A DNA stretch of 7,443 bases from JAWLCG01 sp041687295 (GCA_041687295.1 JAWLCG010000262.1:1-7443), one strand, 5' to 3'. Counted from the stretch's first letter, positions 1 to 6,999 are shown. Notes: generated by a model from the sequence alone, not told the origin. Made by a program: numbers and translations.

Positions 1-212
1 CCAAAATCTCGGTGCTGCTGACCGACCACAACGTCCGCGAGACGCTCACCGTCACCGATCGCAGCTACATCATCGACTCAGGCAAGGTCCTCCGCGAGGG
101 CGCGCCGCGCGAGCTGGTCAACGACGAGATGGTCCGCCGGACCTACCTGGGCAGCACCTTCCGCGGCGACGAGTTCGACCACAGCCACCTCTCGCAGCAG
201 GGCCTGCCGTAG
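1..212 (+). CDS. lptB: LPS export ABC transporter ATP-binding protein LptB (3' end only)
   Basis: This is the C-terminal part (about 69 residues from position 3) of the ATPase that powers LptB2FGC, the complex extracting lipopolysaccharide from the inner membrane and pushing it to the outer membrane. The visible part opens with SVLLTDHNVRETLTVTDR, in which the His of TDHN is the ABC switch (H-loop) histidine. The stretch TDHNVRETL, followed by YII..GKVLREGAP.EL and VRRTYLG, is the typical LptB C-terminal signature and separates it from generic branched-chain amino acid ATPases. The Walker A, signature and Walker B motifs lie upstream of the window. The protein continues about 15 residues past YLGSTF, a slightly long tail compared with enterobacterial LptB. 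It ends at TAG 210-212. The identification shows that the cell has an LPS-type outer membrane. Confidence 0.93.
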   Translation, partial: KISVLLTDHNVRETLTVTDRSYIIDSGKVLREGAPRELVNDEMVRRTYLGSTFRGDEFDHSHLSQQGLP

Positions 213-278
213 CGGGGGCTACTTGGCCTTGGGCAGGAAGTAGAGCGCCAGGGCCTGGTGCAGCCTCGGCCAGCGGTT

Positions 279-370
279 GGGCCGTTTGCCCATCGGACGT
301 GCGGGTGCGTTGTGCCCCGCCGGCAACGGCCCGGCCGAGATGCCCACGGAAGGCATTCCGTGGGCTTGGG
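279..370 (+). repeat. Dispersed repeat family A, copy 1, ending in a perfect hairpin
   Basis: About 90 bases are shared with an inverted copy near 1626-1718 and a more diverged direct copy near 7321-7405. The best conserved interior block is the 16-mer at 301-316, which occurs exactly on the other strand at 1680-1695. The 3' end is a perfect 10-bp stem: arm GCCCACGGAA at 342-351, loop GGCA, arm TTCCGTGGGC at 356-365, then TTGGG. It lies between lptB and the oxidoreductase gene. No open reading frame in it is conserved between copies, so it looks like a non-coding mobile-type repeat of unknown mechanism. Confidence 0.85.
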
Positions 371-451
371 CCGAGCCTGCAGACCCGCAAACTCAGCAGG
401 CAAGCGCCATAGAAGAATGCGGAAACCTTTCATCTCGCCAGGAGCCATGCC

Positions 452-1486
452 ATGATCAAGGTCGGCATTATCGGCACGGGCAACATCGCCCACGTCCACG
501 CCCGCAGCCTCCAGAACATCCGGGGCTGCAAGGTGACCGCCTGCTGCGACATCGTGCCGGACAAGGCCCAGGCCTTCGCCGCCCAGCACGGCATCGAGCA
601 GGCCTTCACCGAGGACCAGGCCCAGGACCTGCTCGCCAGCGGCGTCGACGCGGTGTGCAACTGCACCCCCGACGGCGTGCATGCCCCGCTGTCGCTGATC
701 GCCATCAAGGCTGGCCGGCACGTGCTGTGCGAGAAGCCCCTGGCGACGAACTACGCCGACGCCCGCAAGATGGCCCAGGCCGCCGCCCGTAAGGGCGTGA
801 TCAACATGGTCAACTTCTCCTACCGCAACTCGGCCGCCATCCACCGGGCGGCCCAGCTGGTGCAGGAGGGGGCCATCGGCCAGCTGATGCACTTCGAGGC
901 CAGCTACCTCCAGGGCTGGCTGAGCAGCCGACAGTACAACGCGCCCAGCCGGCTGTGGCGCCTGAGCACCCGCCACGGCAGCCAGGGCGTCCTCGGCGAC
1001 ATCGGCGTGCACATCGTCGACTTCGCGACCTACCCCGCCGGCGACGTCAAGAGCCTCCAGTGCCGCCTCAAGACCTTCCCCAAGGTCCCCGGCGACCGCG
1101 TGGGCGAGTACGTGCTGGACGCGAACGACTCAGCCGTCATCACCCTGGAGCTGGCCGAGGGCGGCCTGGGCACGATCCACACCACCCGCTGGGCGACGGG
1201 GCAGAAGAACTCGCTGCGGCTGAGGCTTTTCGGCGACGCGGGCGCGATCGAGGTCGATCTCGACCGCTCCTACGAGACGCTGCAGGTGTGCAAGGGCCGA
1301 GATGTGGCCAAGGCCCAGTGGAAGACCCTCAAGGCCCGCCGCACGCCCAACATGTGGGCCCGCTTCATTCGCTCCATCCAGACCGGCCAGAACGACCAGC
1401 CCGACTTCGCCCGCGGCGCCGCCGTCCAAAAGCTCCTCGACGCCTGCTTCAAGTCCGACACGACAGGCAAGGCCGTCAAGGTGTAG
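452..1486 (+). CDS. Gfo/Idh/MocA family NAD(P)-dependent oxidoreductase
   Basis: This 344-residue cytoplasmic enzyme oxidises or reduces a hydroxyl or keto group, usually on a sugar, inositol or sugar acid. The N-terminal Rossmann fold starts at once with VGIIGTGNIAHVHARSL (GxGxxA at residues 8-13). The family's EKP motif is CEKPLA, with the active-site lysine at K95. The second domain has GDIGVHIVD, giving the usual Asp183 and His187 near the substrate. Length and architecture are typical. There is no Tat or Sec signal, unlike many secreted planctomycete members. The start is supported by AGGAG at 440-444, seven bases before ATG 452; a nearer ATG at 447 is out of frame. The gene stands alone between repeats, so the substrate cannot be named from context. 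The stop is TAG 1484-1486. Confidence 0.93.
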   Translation: MIKVGIIGTGNIAHVHARSLQNIRGCKVTACCDIVPDKAQAFAAQHGIEQAFTEDQAQDLLASGVDAVCNCTPDGVHAPLSLIAIKAGRHVLCEKPLATNYADARKMAQAAARKGVINMVNFSYRNSAAIHRAAQLVQEGAIGQLMHFEASYLQGWLSSRQYNAPSRLWRLSTRHGSQGVLGDIGVHIVDFATYPAGDVKSLQCRLKTFPKVPGDRVGEYVLDANDSAVITLELAEGGLGTIHTTRWATGQKNSLRLRLFGDAGAIEVDLDRSYETLQVCKGRDVAKAQWKTLKARRTPNMWARFIRSIQTGQNDQPDFARGAAVQKLLDACFKSDTTGKAVKV

Positions 1487-1514
1487 CGGTCGGAGTTGGA
1501 GAAGACAAGAAGAT

Positions 1515-1544
1515 GGGCCACAGAGGCACAGAGGGCACAGAGAG
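1515..1544 (+). repeat. Repeat family B, copy 1 (CACAGAGG octamers) after the oxidoreductase stop
   Basis: The sequence GGGCCACAGAGGCACAGAGG at 1515-1534, followed by GCACAGAG, contains three near-tandem CACAGAGG units. The first 20 bases recur exactly on the other strand at 1927-1946. It begins 28 bases after the oxidoreductase stop and reads in the same direction as that gene. It is purine-rich with no strong fold. From memory, similar CACAGAGG strings are common in spacers of environmental planctomycete-type genomes; I could not check this. Confidence 0.85.
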
Positions 1545-1625
1545 AAGAGTAGAGAGGTATTCTGTGGTTACCGGGCAGAGCGCGTGGCGGTAGGAGTTTG
1601 CGGGCACCTCATCACCGGTCAGCCC

Positions 1626-1718
1626 GCCCAAGCCCACGGAATGCCTTCCGTGGGCATCGGGTCGGGCCGTCCCCCGCGCGGCACAACGCACCCGCCCGTC
1701 CAATGGAAAAACGGTCCG
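1626..1718 (-). repeat. Dispersed repeat family A, copy 2 (inverted)
   Basis: This is the reverse complement of the element at 279-370. Stem arms GCCCACGGAA (1632-1641) and TTCCGTGGGC (1646-1655) enclose TGCC, which is the complement of the GGCA loop of copy 1. The conserved interior 16-mer lies at 1680-1695. Outside the hairpin and this block the two copies differ by scattered substitutions and at least one indel, so they are not a recent duplication. Confidence 0.85.
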
Positions 1719-1762
1719 CCCCCCTCCGGACGCGCCTGCCCCCGACGTTGCGTGTGCAGTCC

Positions 1763-1828
1763 GTAGGGCGGGCACGGGCCGCCGCAGTAGGGCCAGACGC
1801 CATCGACGGCGGGCCGTGCCCGCCCTAC
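1763..1828. repeat. Inverted pair of GTAG-headed palindromes (REP-like, type gamma)
   Basis: The right copy, read on the minus strand from 1828 to 1808, is GTAG followed by a perfect stem GGCGGGC / GCCCGCC around an ACG loop. The left copy, 1763-1783 on the plus strand, matches it at 20 of 21 bases; the one change spoils part of its own stem. The GTAG heads face outward, and 24 bases (with another GTAGGGCC at 1787-1794) lie between. The whole can also fold as one long hairpin with 15-bp arms. It sits between convergent genes and could act as a bidirectional transcription barrier, although there is no T-tract. Confidence 0.8.
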
Positions 1829-1852
1829 TGAACTGCTGCGCCCCGGCAAAGA

Positions 1853-1889
1853 CGTGGCTACAGACACCGTAGCCACGGCACCCGTGCGG
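1853..1889. repeat. Overlapping small hairpins with GTAGCCACG
   Basis: Arms CGTGGCTAC (1853-1861) and GTAGCCACG (1869-1877) form a perfect 9-bp stem with a 7-base loop. The right arm also starts a second possible fold, CACGG (1874-1878) pairing with CCGTG (1882-1886) around CAC, directly after a GTAG at 1869-1872. The two folds exclude each other. This is a minor member of the GTAG-headed palindromes that fill this spacer. The function is unknown. Confidence 0.6.
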
Positions 1890-1908
1890 TCTCTTATCTC
1901 TTATGTAT

Positions 1909-1946
1909 CTCTGTCTTCCTCTGTGTCCTCTGTGCCTCTGTGGCCC
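1909..1946 (-). repeat. Repeat family B, copy 2, just after the mtnA stop
   Basis: On the minus strand this reads GGGCCACAGAGGCACAGAGG (1946 down to 1927), then CACAGAG and a purine-rich run. It starts 10 bases after the mtnA stop codon, in the direction of mtnA transcription. It therefore has the same orientation relative to its upstream gene as copy 1 has to the oxidoreductase. The following 1891-1908 stretch is unusually T-rich on the plus strand (CTCTTATCTCTTATG). Confidence 0.85.
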
Positions 1947-1956
1947 AAATCTTCTC

Positions 1957-3036
<1,080 letters not shown>

Positions 3037-3051
3037 GGGAGTCCTTTCATT

Positions 3052-3083
3052 GTAGGCCGGGTCGAGCGTCAGCGAGGCCCGGC
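3052..3083 (+). repeat. GTAG-headed palindrome (REP-like, type alpha), copy 1
   Basis: This is a 32-base copy of a GTAG-headed imperfect palindrome. The outer arms GCCGGG and CCCGGC form the stem base. This copy has one extra T in the centre (GAGCGTCAGCG against GAGCGCAGCG in the other two). It ends 15 bases upstream of the mtnA start and 5 bases beyond its ribosome binding site, so it would lie in the mtnA leader. Confidence 0.88.
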
Positions 3084-3111
3084 ACCGCCACGGCGCCGGG
3101 CGCTCGGCCTT

Positions 3112-3140
3112 ATCATAGCGGACAGTCGGCGGCGAGTCAT
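3112..3140 (-). promoter_or_regulatory. Candidate sigma70-type promoter for mtnA
   Basis: On the minus strand, ATGACT (3140-3135, four of six to TTGACA) and TATGAT (3117-3112, five of six to TATAAT) are separated by exactly 17 bases. This is the only AT-relieved spot in the GC-rich spacer. Transcription would start near 3105, giving a leader of about 70 bases that includes the alpha palindrome and the mtnA ribosome binding site. The call is sequence-only. Confidence 0.5.
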
Positions 3141-3167
3141 GCCCGGGGACGCTCTGACGCCATTGTC

Positions 3168-3198
3168 GCCGGGCCTCGCTGCGCTCGACCCGGCCTAC
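3168..3198 (-). repeat. GTAG-headed palindrome (REP-like, type alpha), copy 2
   Basis: Read on the minus strand, this 31-base element is identical to copy 3 at 6285-6315 and inverted relative to copy 1. It has GTAG, then arms GCCGGGTCGAGC and GCGAGGCCCGGC around a GCA loop. The stem is fully paired except for one T·G wobble and a tandem GA/AG mismatch. Together with copy 1 it flanks an 84-base segment containing the mtnA promoter. Confidence 0.88.
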
Positions 3199-3205
3199 GG
3201 GGCTG

Positions 3206-3237
3206 CCCGGCCTACGGGCCCGGCCTACGGGGCCTAC
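3206..3237 (-). repeat. Three extra GTAGGCC heads after the kinase gene
   Basis: On the minus strand, truncated heads of the alpha palindrome begin at 3237 (GTAGGCC), 3228 (GTAGGCCGGG) and 3215 (GTAGGCCGGG), just upstream of the full copy at 3198. The first one overlaps the end of the kinase gene and supplies its TAG stop (3236-3234). These look like partial or nested copies of the same element. Confidence 0.75.
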
Positions 3238-5417
3238 TCGCTCTGGCCGGGCGGCAGGGTGAAGTGGAAGCAGCTGCCTTCGCCGGGGGTGCTGGTGACC
3301 CAGATGCGCCCGCCGTGGCGCTCGACGATCTTCTTGCAGATGGCCAGGCCCAGGCCGGTGCCCTCGTAGGCCTCTCGGCCATGGAGGCGCTGGAAGATGA
3401 CGAAGATGCGGTCGCGGTACTCCGGCTCGATGCCGATGCCGTTGTCGGCGACGGTGATCTCCCACAGGGGCCCGTCGCGGCGGGCGTCGACGTGGATCCG
3501 CGCGGGCCGATCGGGCGCGGTGAACTTCAGGGCGTTGCCCACCAGGTTGGTCAGCAGCTGGCGGAGCTGGGTGGGGTCGGCCTGCACGACGGGCAGCGCG
3601 CCGGCGGTCAGCTGGGCGCCGGTCTCGGCGATCTTGGCGGCGAGGTCCTTCTGGACGGCCTGCAGGGCGTCGGCGACGGGCACGGGCTGGGGCGTCTTTC
3701 CGCGGGTGCCCACGCGGCTGTAGGCCAGCAGGTCCTGGATGAGCGTCTGCATGCGGGCGGCGCCGTCGACGGCGAAGGCGATGAACTCGTGGGCCGAGTC
3801 GTCGAGCTTCTCGCCGTAGCGGCGCTCGATGAGCTGCAGGTAGCCGGTGACCATCCGCAGGGGCTCCTGCAGGTCGTGGCTGGCGACGTAGGCGAACTGC
3901 TCGAGGTCCTGGTTGGAGCGGGCCAGCTCGTCGGTGAGCTGGCGGAGGCCCTCATGGGCGAGGCGGGCGTCGTGGATGTCCGTGGCGGTGCCGAACCACT
4001 TGACGATGAGGCCGGTGTCGTCGCGGAGGGGCACGGCCCGGCTGAGGTGCCAGCGGTACTGCCCGTCGGCGGCGCGGAGGCGGTGCTCGACCTGCTGGGG
4101 CTGGTCGGCGGCGAGGGCGGCCTGCCAGGTGTCGCGCACGACCGGCCGATCGTCGGGGTGGATCGCATCGGCCCAGCCCTGGCCGAGGGCGCTCTGGCAG
4201 GACAGGCCGGTGTACTCCTGCCAGCGTCCGTTGAAGTAGTCCATCTGCCCGTCGGGCGTGGCGGTCCACATGATCTGGGGGACGGCCTCGGTGAGGGTGC
4301 GGAAGCGCTGCTCGCCGGTGCGCAGGACGTCCTCGGCGCGGTCCCGGCTGGCGGCCATCGCGTCGAAGGCGGCGCCCAGCTCCTGCAGCTCGTCGAGGCG
4401 GGCGTCGGGCGCCGGCTCGCGCTGGCCGTGGGCCAGGGCGTCCACGTGGTGGCGCAGGACGGTCAGCCCCCGCCTCAGGCGGTGGCTCAGCAGCAGGATG
4501 CCCCCCAGCGACAGGCCCAGGGCCAGCAGGTTCAGCTGCAGGGCCATCCACAGGCTGTCCCAGAAGGGCGCCAGCACCACGTCCGTCGGTCGGCCCGCCC
4601 CGGCCACCCAGCCCAGGTTCCCGATCGGCACCCGCGCCACCAGCCGTCGCTCGCCGTCGACGGGCGAGACGAAAAGGCCCGTCGCGTCGCGCCCGGCCAG
4701 GGCGGCCTGGAGCGTCGGGTCGGCCCAGCCCTCGCGCTGCTCCCAGCGCAACGGCCCGGCCGGCGAGAGGTAGACCAGCCGGCCCTGGCGGTCCAGCAGG
4801 AGAATGCTGCCGCCGCTGGCGCGGTTGAGCTCCAGCACCCGCTGGTCCAGGCGCTGCGGATCGATCAGTGCCAGCACCACCCCGCCCGGCTGACCGGGCC
4901 CGGCGGGCACGGCCCGGGCCACGACGAACGTCGCCCGCCTGGCGGCGCGATCGAGCAGCAGGTCGCTGAGGACCCACCGCTCGGGCCCCGCCTGCAGGGC
5001 CTGCTGGAAGTAGGAGCGGTCGGCCACCGAGATGCCCAGCGAGGCCGGCTCGCTGCCGGCGACGATCGTGCCGTCGGCGTCGGCGCAGGCGAAGACCACC
5101 ACGGCCGGGTACTCGGCGGCCTGGCGGGCCAGCATGGCGTTGGCGGCCTGCGGGTCCGAGGGGTCCATCTCGCTCAGCAGCTCGCTGATGGCCCGCTGCT
5201 GGCGGCCCAGATCGTCCACGTAGCCCGCGAAGGTGCCCCCGATGGCGTGGGCGATCTCGATGTTGAGTTGCCGCTCCTCGACGATCTGGGCGCGGTAGCC
5301 GTTGATCCCCACCACGACCTGGGCCGCCACCGCCGGCAGCACCACCACGGCCAGCAGGGCCAGGAGCCATCCCCGCAGACTGCGAGGCCGATTGCGTAGA
5401 CCACCCGCTCGCGCCAA
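3234..5417 (-). CDS. Membrane-bound Cache-HAMP-PAS sensor histidine kinase
   Basis: This 727-residue kinase appears to sense an extracytoplasmic ligand. A basic N-terminus is followed by a first transmembrane helix (about 16-38). A periplasmic double-Cache-like region (about 40-285) contains ADRSYFQQAL and GGVVLALIDPQRL. A second membrane helix spans about 290-311, then come HAMP (about 312-365) and a PAS fold (about 370-485, with ending KWFGTATDI). The HisKA domain has the phosphoacceptor H514 in FAYVASHDLQEPLR. The ATPase domain has the N box with N628, G1 DNGIGIEP (658-665), F box IFQRLHG and G2 GTGLGL (686-691), so it should be active. No receiver domain or adjacent response regulator is present. 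The start is TTG 5415-5417, supported by AAGGA at 5424-5428 with a 6-base gap; the next in-frame ATG lies beyond the membrane helix. The ligand is unknown. Confidence 0.93.
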   Translation of the reverse strand: MARAGGLRNRPRSLRGWLLALLAVVVLPAVAAQVVVGINGYRAQIVEERQLNIEIAHAIGGTFAGYVDDLGRQQRAISELLSEMDPSDPQAANAMLARQAAEYPAVVVFACADADGTIVAGSEPASLGISVADRSYFQQALQAGPERWVLSDLLLDRAARRATFVVARAVPAGPGQPGGVVLALIDPQRLDQRVLELNRASGGSILLLDRQGRLVYLSPAGPLRWEQREGWADPTLQAALAGRDATGLFVSPVDGERRLVARVPIGNLGWVAGAGRPTDVVLAPFWDSLWMALQLNLLALGLSLGGILLLSHRLRRGLTVLRHHVDALAHGQREPAPDARLDELQELGAAFDAMAASRDRAEDVLRTGEQRFRTLTEAVPQIMWTATPDGQMDYFNGRWQEYTGLSCQSALGQGWADAIHPDDRPVVRDTWQAALAADQPQQVEHRLRAADGQYRWHLSRAVPLRDDTGLIVKWFGTATDIHDARLAHEGLRQLTDELARSNQDLEQFAYVASHDLQEPLRMVTGYLQLIERRYGEKLDDSAHEFIAFAVDGAARMQTLIQDLLAYSRVGTRGKTPQPVPVADALQAVQKDLAAKIAETGAQLTAGALPVVQADPTQLRQLLTNLVGNALKFTAPDRPARIHVDARRDGPLWEITVADNGIGIEPEYRDRIFVIFQRLHGREAYEGTGLGLAICKKIVERHGGRIWVTSTPGEGSCFHFTLPPGQSE

Positions 5418-5499
5418 GCCAGATCCTTTCGTCGCCCTCCAGGGCGCTCTCCGCTGAAAGTGCCCCCGGCCTTGCGTCCCGCTGACAGGCAGGGCCGGG

Positions 5500-5515
5500 T
5501 TACCCTATCTTACCC
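5500..5515. promoter_or_regulatory. Direct repeat TTACCC-tatc-TTACCC in the divergent kinase/pdxH spacer
   Basis: Two TTACCC hexamers recur with a 10-base period, one DNA turn, in the 189-base spacer between the divergent kinase and pdxH starts. Such spacing fits a pair of protein contacts on one helix face. On the minus strand, TAAGAT (5512-5507) inside the repeat could be a weak -10 for the kinase, though I see no good -35. On the plus strand, TAGAAT at 5568-5573 is a possible pdxH -10, also without a good -35. Nothing else is evident in this spacer. Confidence 0.35.
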
Positions 5516-5606
5516 ATGCGGGACCCTCCCAGTTCGGCTCAGCCGTCGGTTGGGGCTCCCGCGGGCGTAGAATGGACCAACGTCAACGCCCACCAGGAGC
5601 TGTGCC

Positions 5607-6260
5607 ATGGGATCGCTGCAGGACATGCGTCGAGATTACCGGGGTGAGCCGCTGGACGAGCACTCGGCCGGCCCCGACCCGCTGGCCCTGTTCGGCCGGT
5701 GGTTCGAGCAGGCCGTCGAGTCCGCCGGCCAGGCCCGCCGCCACGAGCCCAACGCCATCACCCTGGCCACCAGCACGCCCGACGGCGAGGTCGACGCCCG
5801 CATGGTCCTGCTCAAACACTTCGACGAGGCCGGCTTCGTCTTCTTCACCAACACCGCCAGCCATAAGGGCCGACAGCTCGCCGCCAACCCGCGGGCGGCC
5901 CTGGTGCTCTACTGGCCCGTCATCGAACGGCAGGTCCGCATCCGCGGGCCCGTCGAGCCCGTCGCGCCCCAGCTGGCCCGGGCCTACTTCGCCCAGCGCC
6001 CCCGCCGCAGCCAGCTGGCCGCCCTGGCCAGCCGACAGGGCCAGGCCCTGCCCGACCGGGCGAGCCTCGAACGCCGCGTCGCCGAGCTGGAGGCCCAGCA
6101 CCCCGCCGGCCCCGTCCCGCCCCCCGACGACTGGGGCGGCTACCGCGTCATCCCCCAGCGCATCGAGTTCTGGCAAGGCCGACCCGACCGCCTCCACGAC
6201 CGCCTGGCCTACACCCGCCAAGCCGACGGCAGCTGGACGATGCAACGACTGGCGCCGTAG
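5607..6260 (+). CDS. pdxH: Pyridoxamine/pyridoxine 5'-phosphate oxidase
   Basis: This 217-residue FMN enzyme oxidises pyridoxamine- or pyridoxine-5'-phosphate to pyridoxal-5'-phosphate with oxygen, the last step of B6 synthesis and its salvage route. It is close to the usual length and is a cytosolic dimer in the family. The N-terminus MRRDY.GEPLDE is typical. FMN-contact motifs are RMVLLKHFDEAGFVFFTN (65-82) and SHKGRQL (85-91), with R65, K70 and K87 conserved. ERQVRIRGPVEPV (107-119) and SRQ (142-144) follow. The C-terminal signature WGGYR (176-180), EFWQGRPDRLHDR (187-199) with R195 and H197 for substrate phosphate and ring, and the terminal RLAP are complete. AGGAG at 5595-5599 precedes ATG 5607 by seven bases. 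It diverges from the kinase gene and converges on hslV. Confidence 0.96.
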   Translation: MGSLQDMRRDYRGEPLDEHSAGPDPLALFGRWFEQAVESAGQARRHEPNAITLATSTPDGEVDARMVLLKHFDEAGFVFFTNTASHKGRQLAANPRAALVLYWPVIERQVRIRGPVEPVAPQLARAYFAQRPRRSQLAALASRQGQALPDRASLERRVAELEAQHPAGPVPPPDDWGGYRVIPQRIEFWQGRPDRLHDRLAYTRQADGSWTMQRLAP

Positions 6261-6284
6261 GGATGTTGTTTTCCTGATTGGAGT

Positions 6285-6315
6285 GTAGGCCGGGTCGAGC
6301 GCAGCGAGGCCCGGC
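6285..6315 (+). repeat. GTAG-headed palindrome (REP-like, type alpha), copy 3
   Basis: This 31-base copy is identical to the one at 3168-3198, which lies on the other strand. It begins 24 bases after the pdxH stop, in the convergent spacer with hslV. Arms GCCGGG (6289-6294) and CCCGGC (6310-6315) form the base of the stem. No inverted partner is nearby, so this is a solitary copy. Confidence 0.9.
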
Positions 6316-6378
6316 AGCAGATGGAGCGTGGGGGTAGACCGGTTGGAGTGGTTGTCTCCCAAGATCCAGCGAGCCGTG

Positions 6379-6412
6379 TAATCGAAAATCGCAAATCAAG
6401 ATTCAAAAATCA
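6379..6412. repeat. AT-rich AATC/AAAATC low-complexity stretch at the hslV stop
   Basis: AATC-type words recur in this stretch (AATCGAAAATCGCAAATC, then AGATTC and AAAAATC). It is the only markedly AT-rich segment in the window, and it overlaps the hslV TGA stop. On the minus strand it gives T-runs directly after the gene (GATTTTTG, GATTTTCG). It may help end hslV transcription, but no stable stem precedes the T-runs, so I do not call it an intrinsic terminator. It looks like another short genomic repeat. Confidence 0.5.
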
Positions 6413-6946
6413 CACGCTCTCGACCGTGATCTGCTGGTTCGTGTAGATGCAGATGTCGCCGGCGATTTCGAGGGACTTGCGGACGATGGCGTCGGCGGGC
6501 AGGTCGGTGTGGTCCAGCAGGGCGCGGGCGGCGGCGCGGGCGTAGGGGCCGCCCGAGCCGATGCCGATCACGCCGTCGGTCGGCTCGATGACGTCGCCGG
6601 CGCCGCTGAGGATCAGGCTGGTCGAGCGGTCGACGACGGCCATCATCGCCTCGAGGCGGCGCAGGACGCGGTCGGTCCGCCACTCCTTGGCCAGCTCGAT
6701 GGCGGCCCGGCGGACGTTGGCGGCGTGCTGCTCGAGCTTGGCCTCGAACCGCTCCATCAGGGCGAAGCTGTCGGCGGCGGATCCGGCGAAGCCCACCAGC
6801 ACCTTGCCCCCGCCCAGGCGGCGGACCTTCACCGCGTCGTGCTTGACGGCCGTGTCGCCCAGGGTCACCTGTCCGTCGCCGCCCAGGGCCGCCTGGTCGC
6901 CGCGGCGGACCGCCAGGATCGTCGTGCTGCGTGTGATCGTGCTCAT
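6410..6946 (-). CDS. hslV: ATP-dependent protease peptidase subunit HslV (ClpQ)
   Basis: This 178-residue threonine peptidase forms the double-hexamer core of the HslUV (ClpYQ) protease in the cytosol. The catalytic threonine is T8 in RSTTILAVRR, preceded by a 7-residue propeptide (MSTITRS) to be removed, as in Bacillus-type HslV. In mature numbering, D17, K28, K33 and S124 of the family are present as D24, K35, K40 and S131. GDGQVTLG, GFAGSAADSFAL, EWRTDR, GIGSGGPYA.AAARALL and AGDICIYTN are all typical. No hslU lies downstream, where it usually sits; the neighbour there is the convergent pdxH. I chose ATG 6946 over the in-frame ATG 6955 because no ribosome binding site precedes either and the upstream one overlaps a candidate -10 box. 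The frame extends further to 7057 only through repeat sequence. Confidence 0.95.
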   Translation of the reverse strand: MSTITRSTTILAVRRGDQAALGGDGQVTLGDTAVKHDAVKVRRLGGGKVLVGFAGSAADSFALMERFEAKLEQHAANVRRAAIELAKEWRTDRVLRRLEAMMAVVDRSTSLILSGAGDVIEPTDGVIGIGSGGPYARAAARALLDHTDLPADAIVRKSLEIAGDICIYTNQQITVESV

Positions 6947-6953
6947 GGGGGGC

Positions 6954-6982
6954 ATTCTACCGGCCCACCGCCCCGCCGTCGA
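6954..6982 (-). promoter_or_regulatory. Candidate hslV promoter, implying a leaderless mRNA
   Basis: On the minus strand, TCGACG (6982-6977, four of six to TTGACA), a 17-base spacer and TAGAAT (6959-6954, five of six to TATAAT) end seven bases before the ATG at 6946. The first transcribed base would then be at or next to the start codon. The bases between (GCCCCCC) contain no Shine-Dalgarno sequence, which fits a leaderless transcript. Confidence 0.45.
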
Positions 6983-6999
6983 GCGCCGCGGCCCGGCTG

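Noticed and set aside
219..293. 24-codon minus-strand open frame ending LHQALALYFLPKAK
   Set aside because: Its C-terminal half looks protein-like and could be the remnant of a gene cut off by repeat A, but its start lies inside the repeat, it has no ribosome binding site, and it is too short to judge.
1487..1956. tRNA or structured RNA gene in the 470-base spacer
   Set aside because: The stems present are REP-like palindromes. I could find no cloverleaf, no T-loop GTTCRA box and no riboswitch core.
3037..3465. 143-codon N-terminal extension of the mtnA frame
   Set aside because: It runs through repeats and antisense to the kinase, reads Arg/Pro-rich, and bypasses a well-placed ribosome binding site. 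MtnA homologues begin near 3036.
3264..5399. 711-residue open frame on the plus strand across the kinase gene
   Set aside because: It is the antisense of a gene with clear Cache, HAMP, PAS, HisKA and ATPase motifs. The translation is Gly/Ala/Val/Leu-rich with no domain signature, as expected opposite a GC-rich gene.
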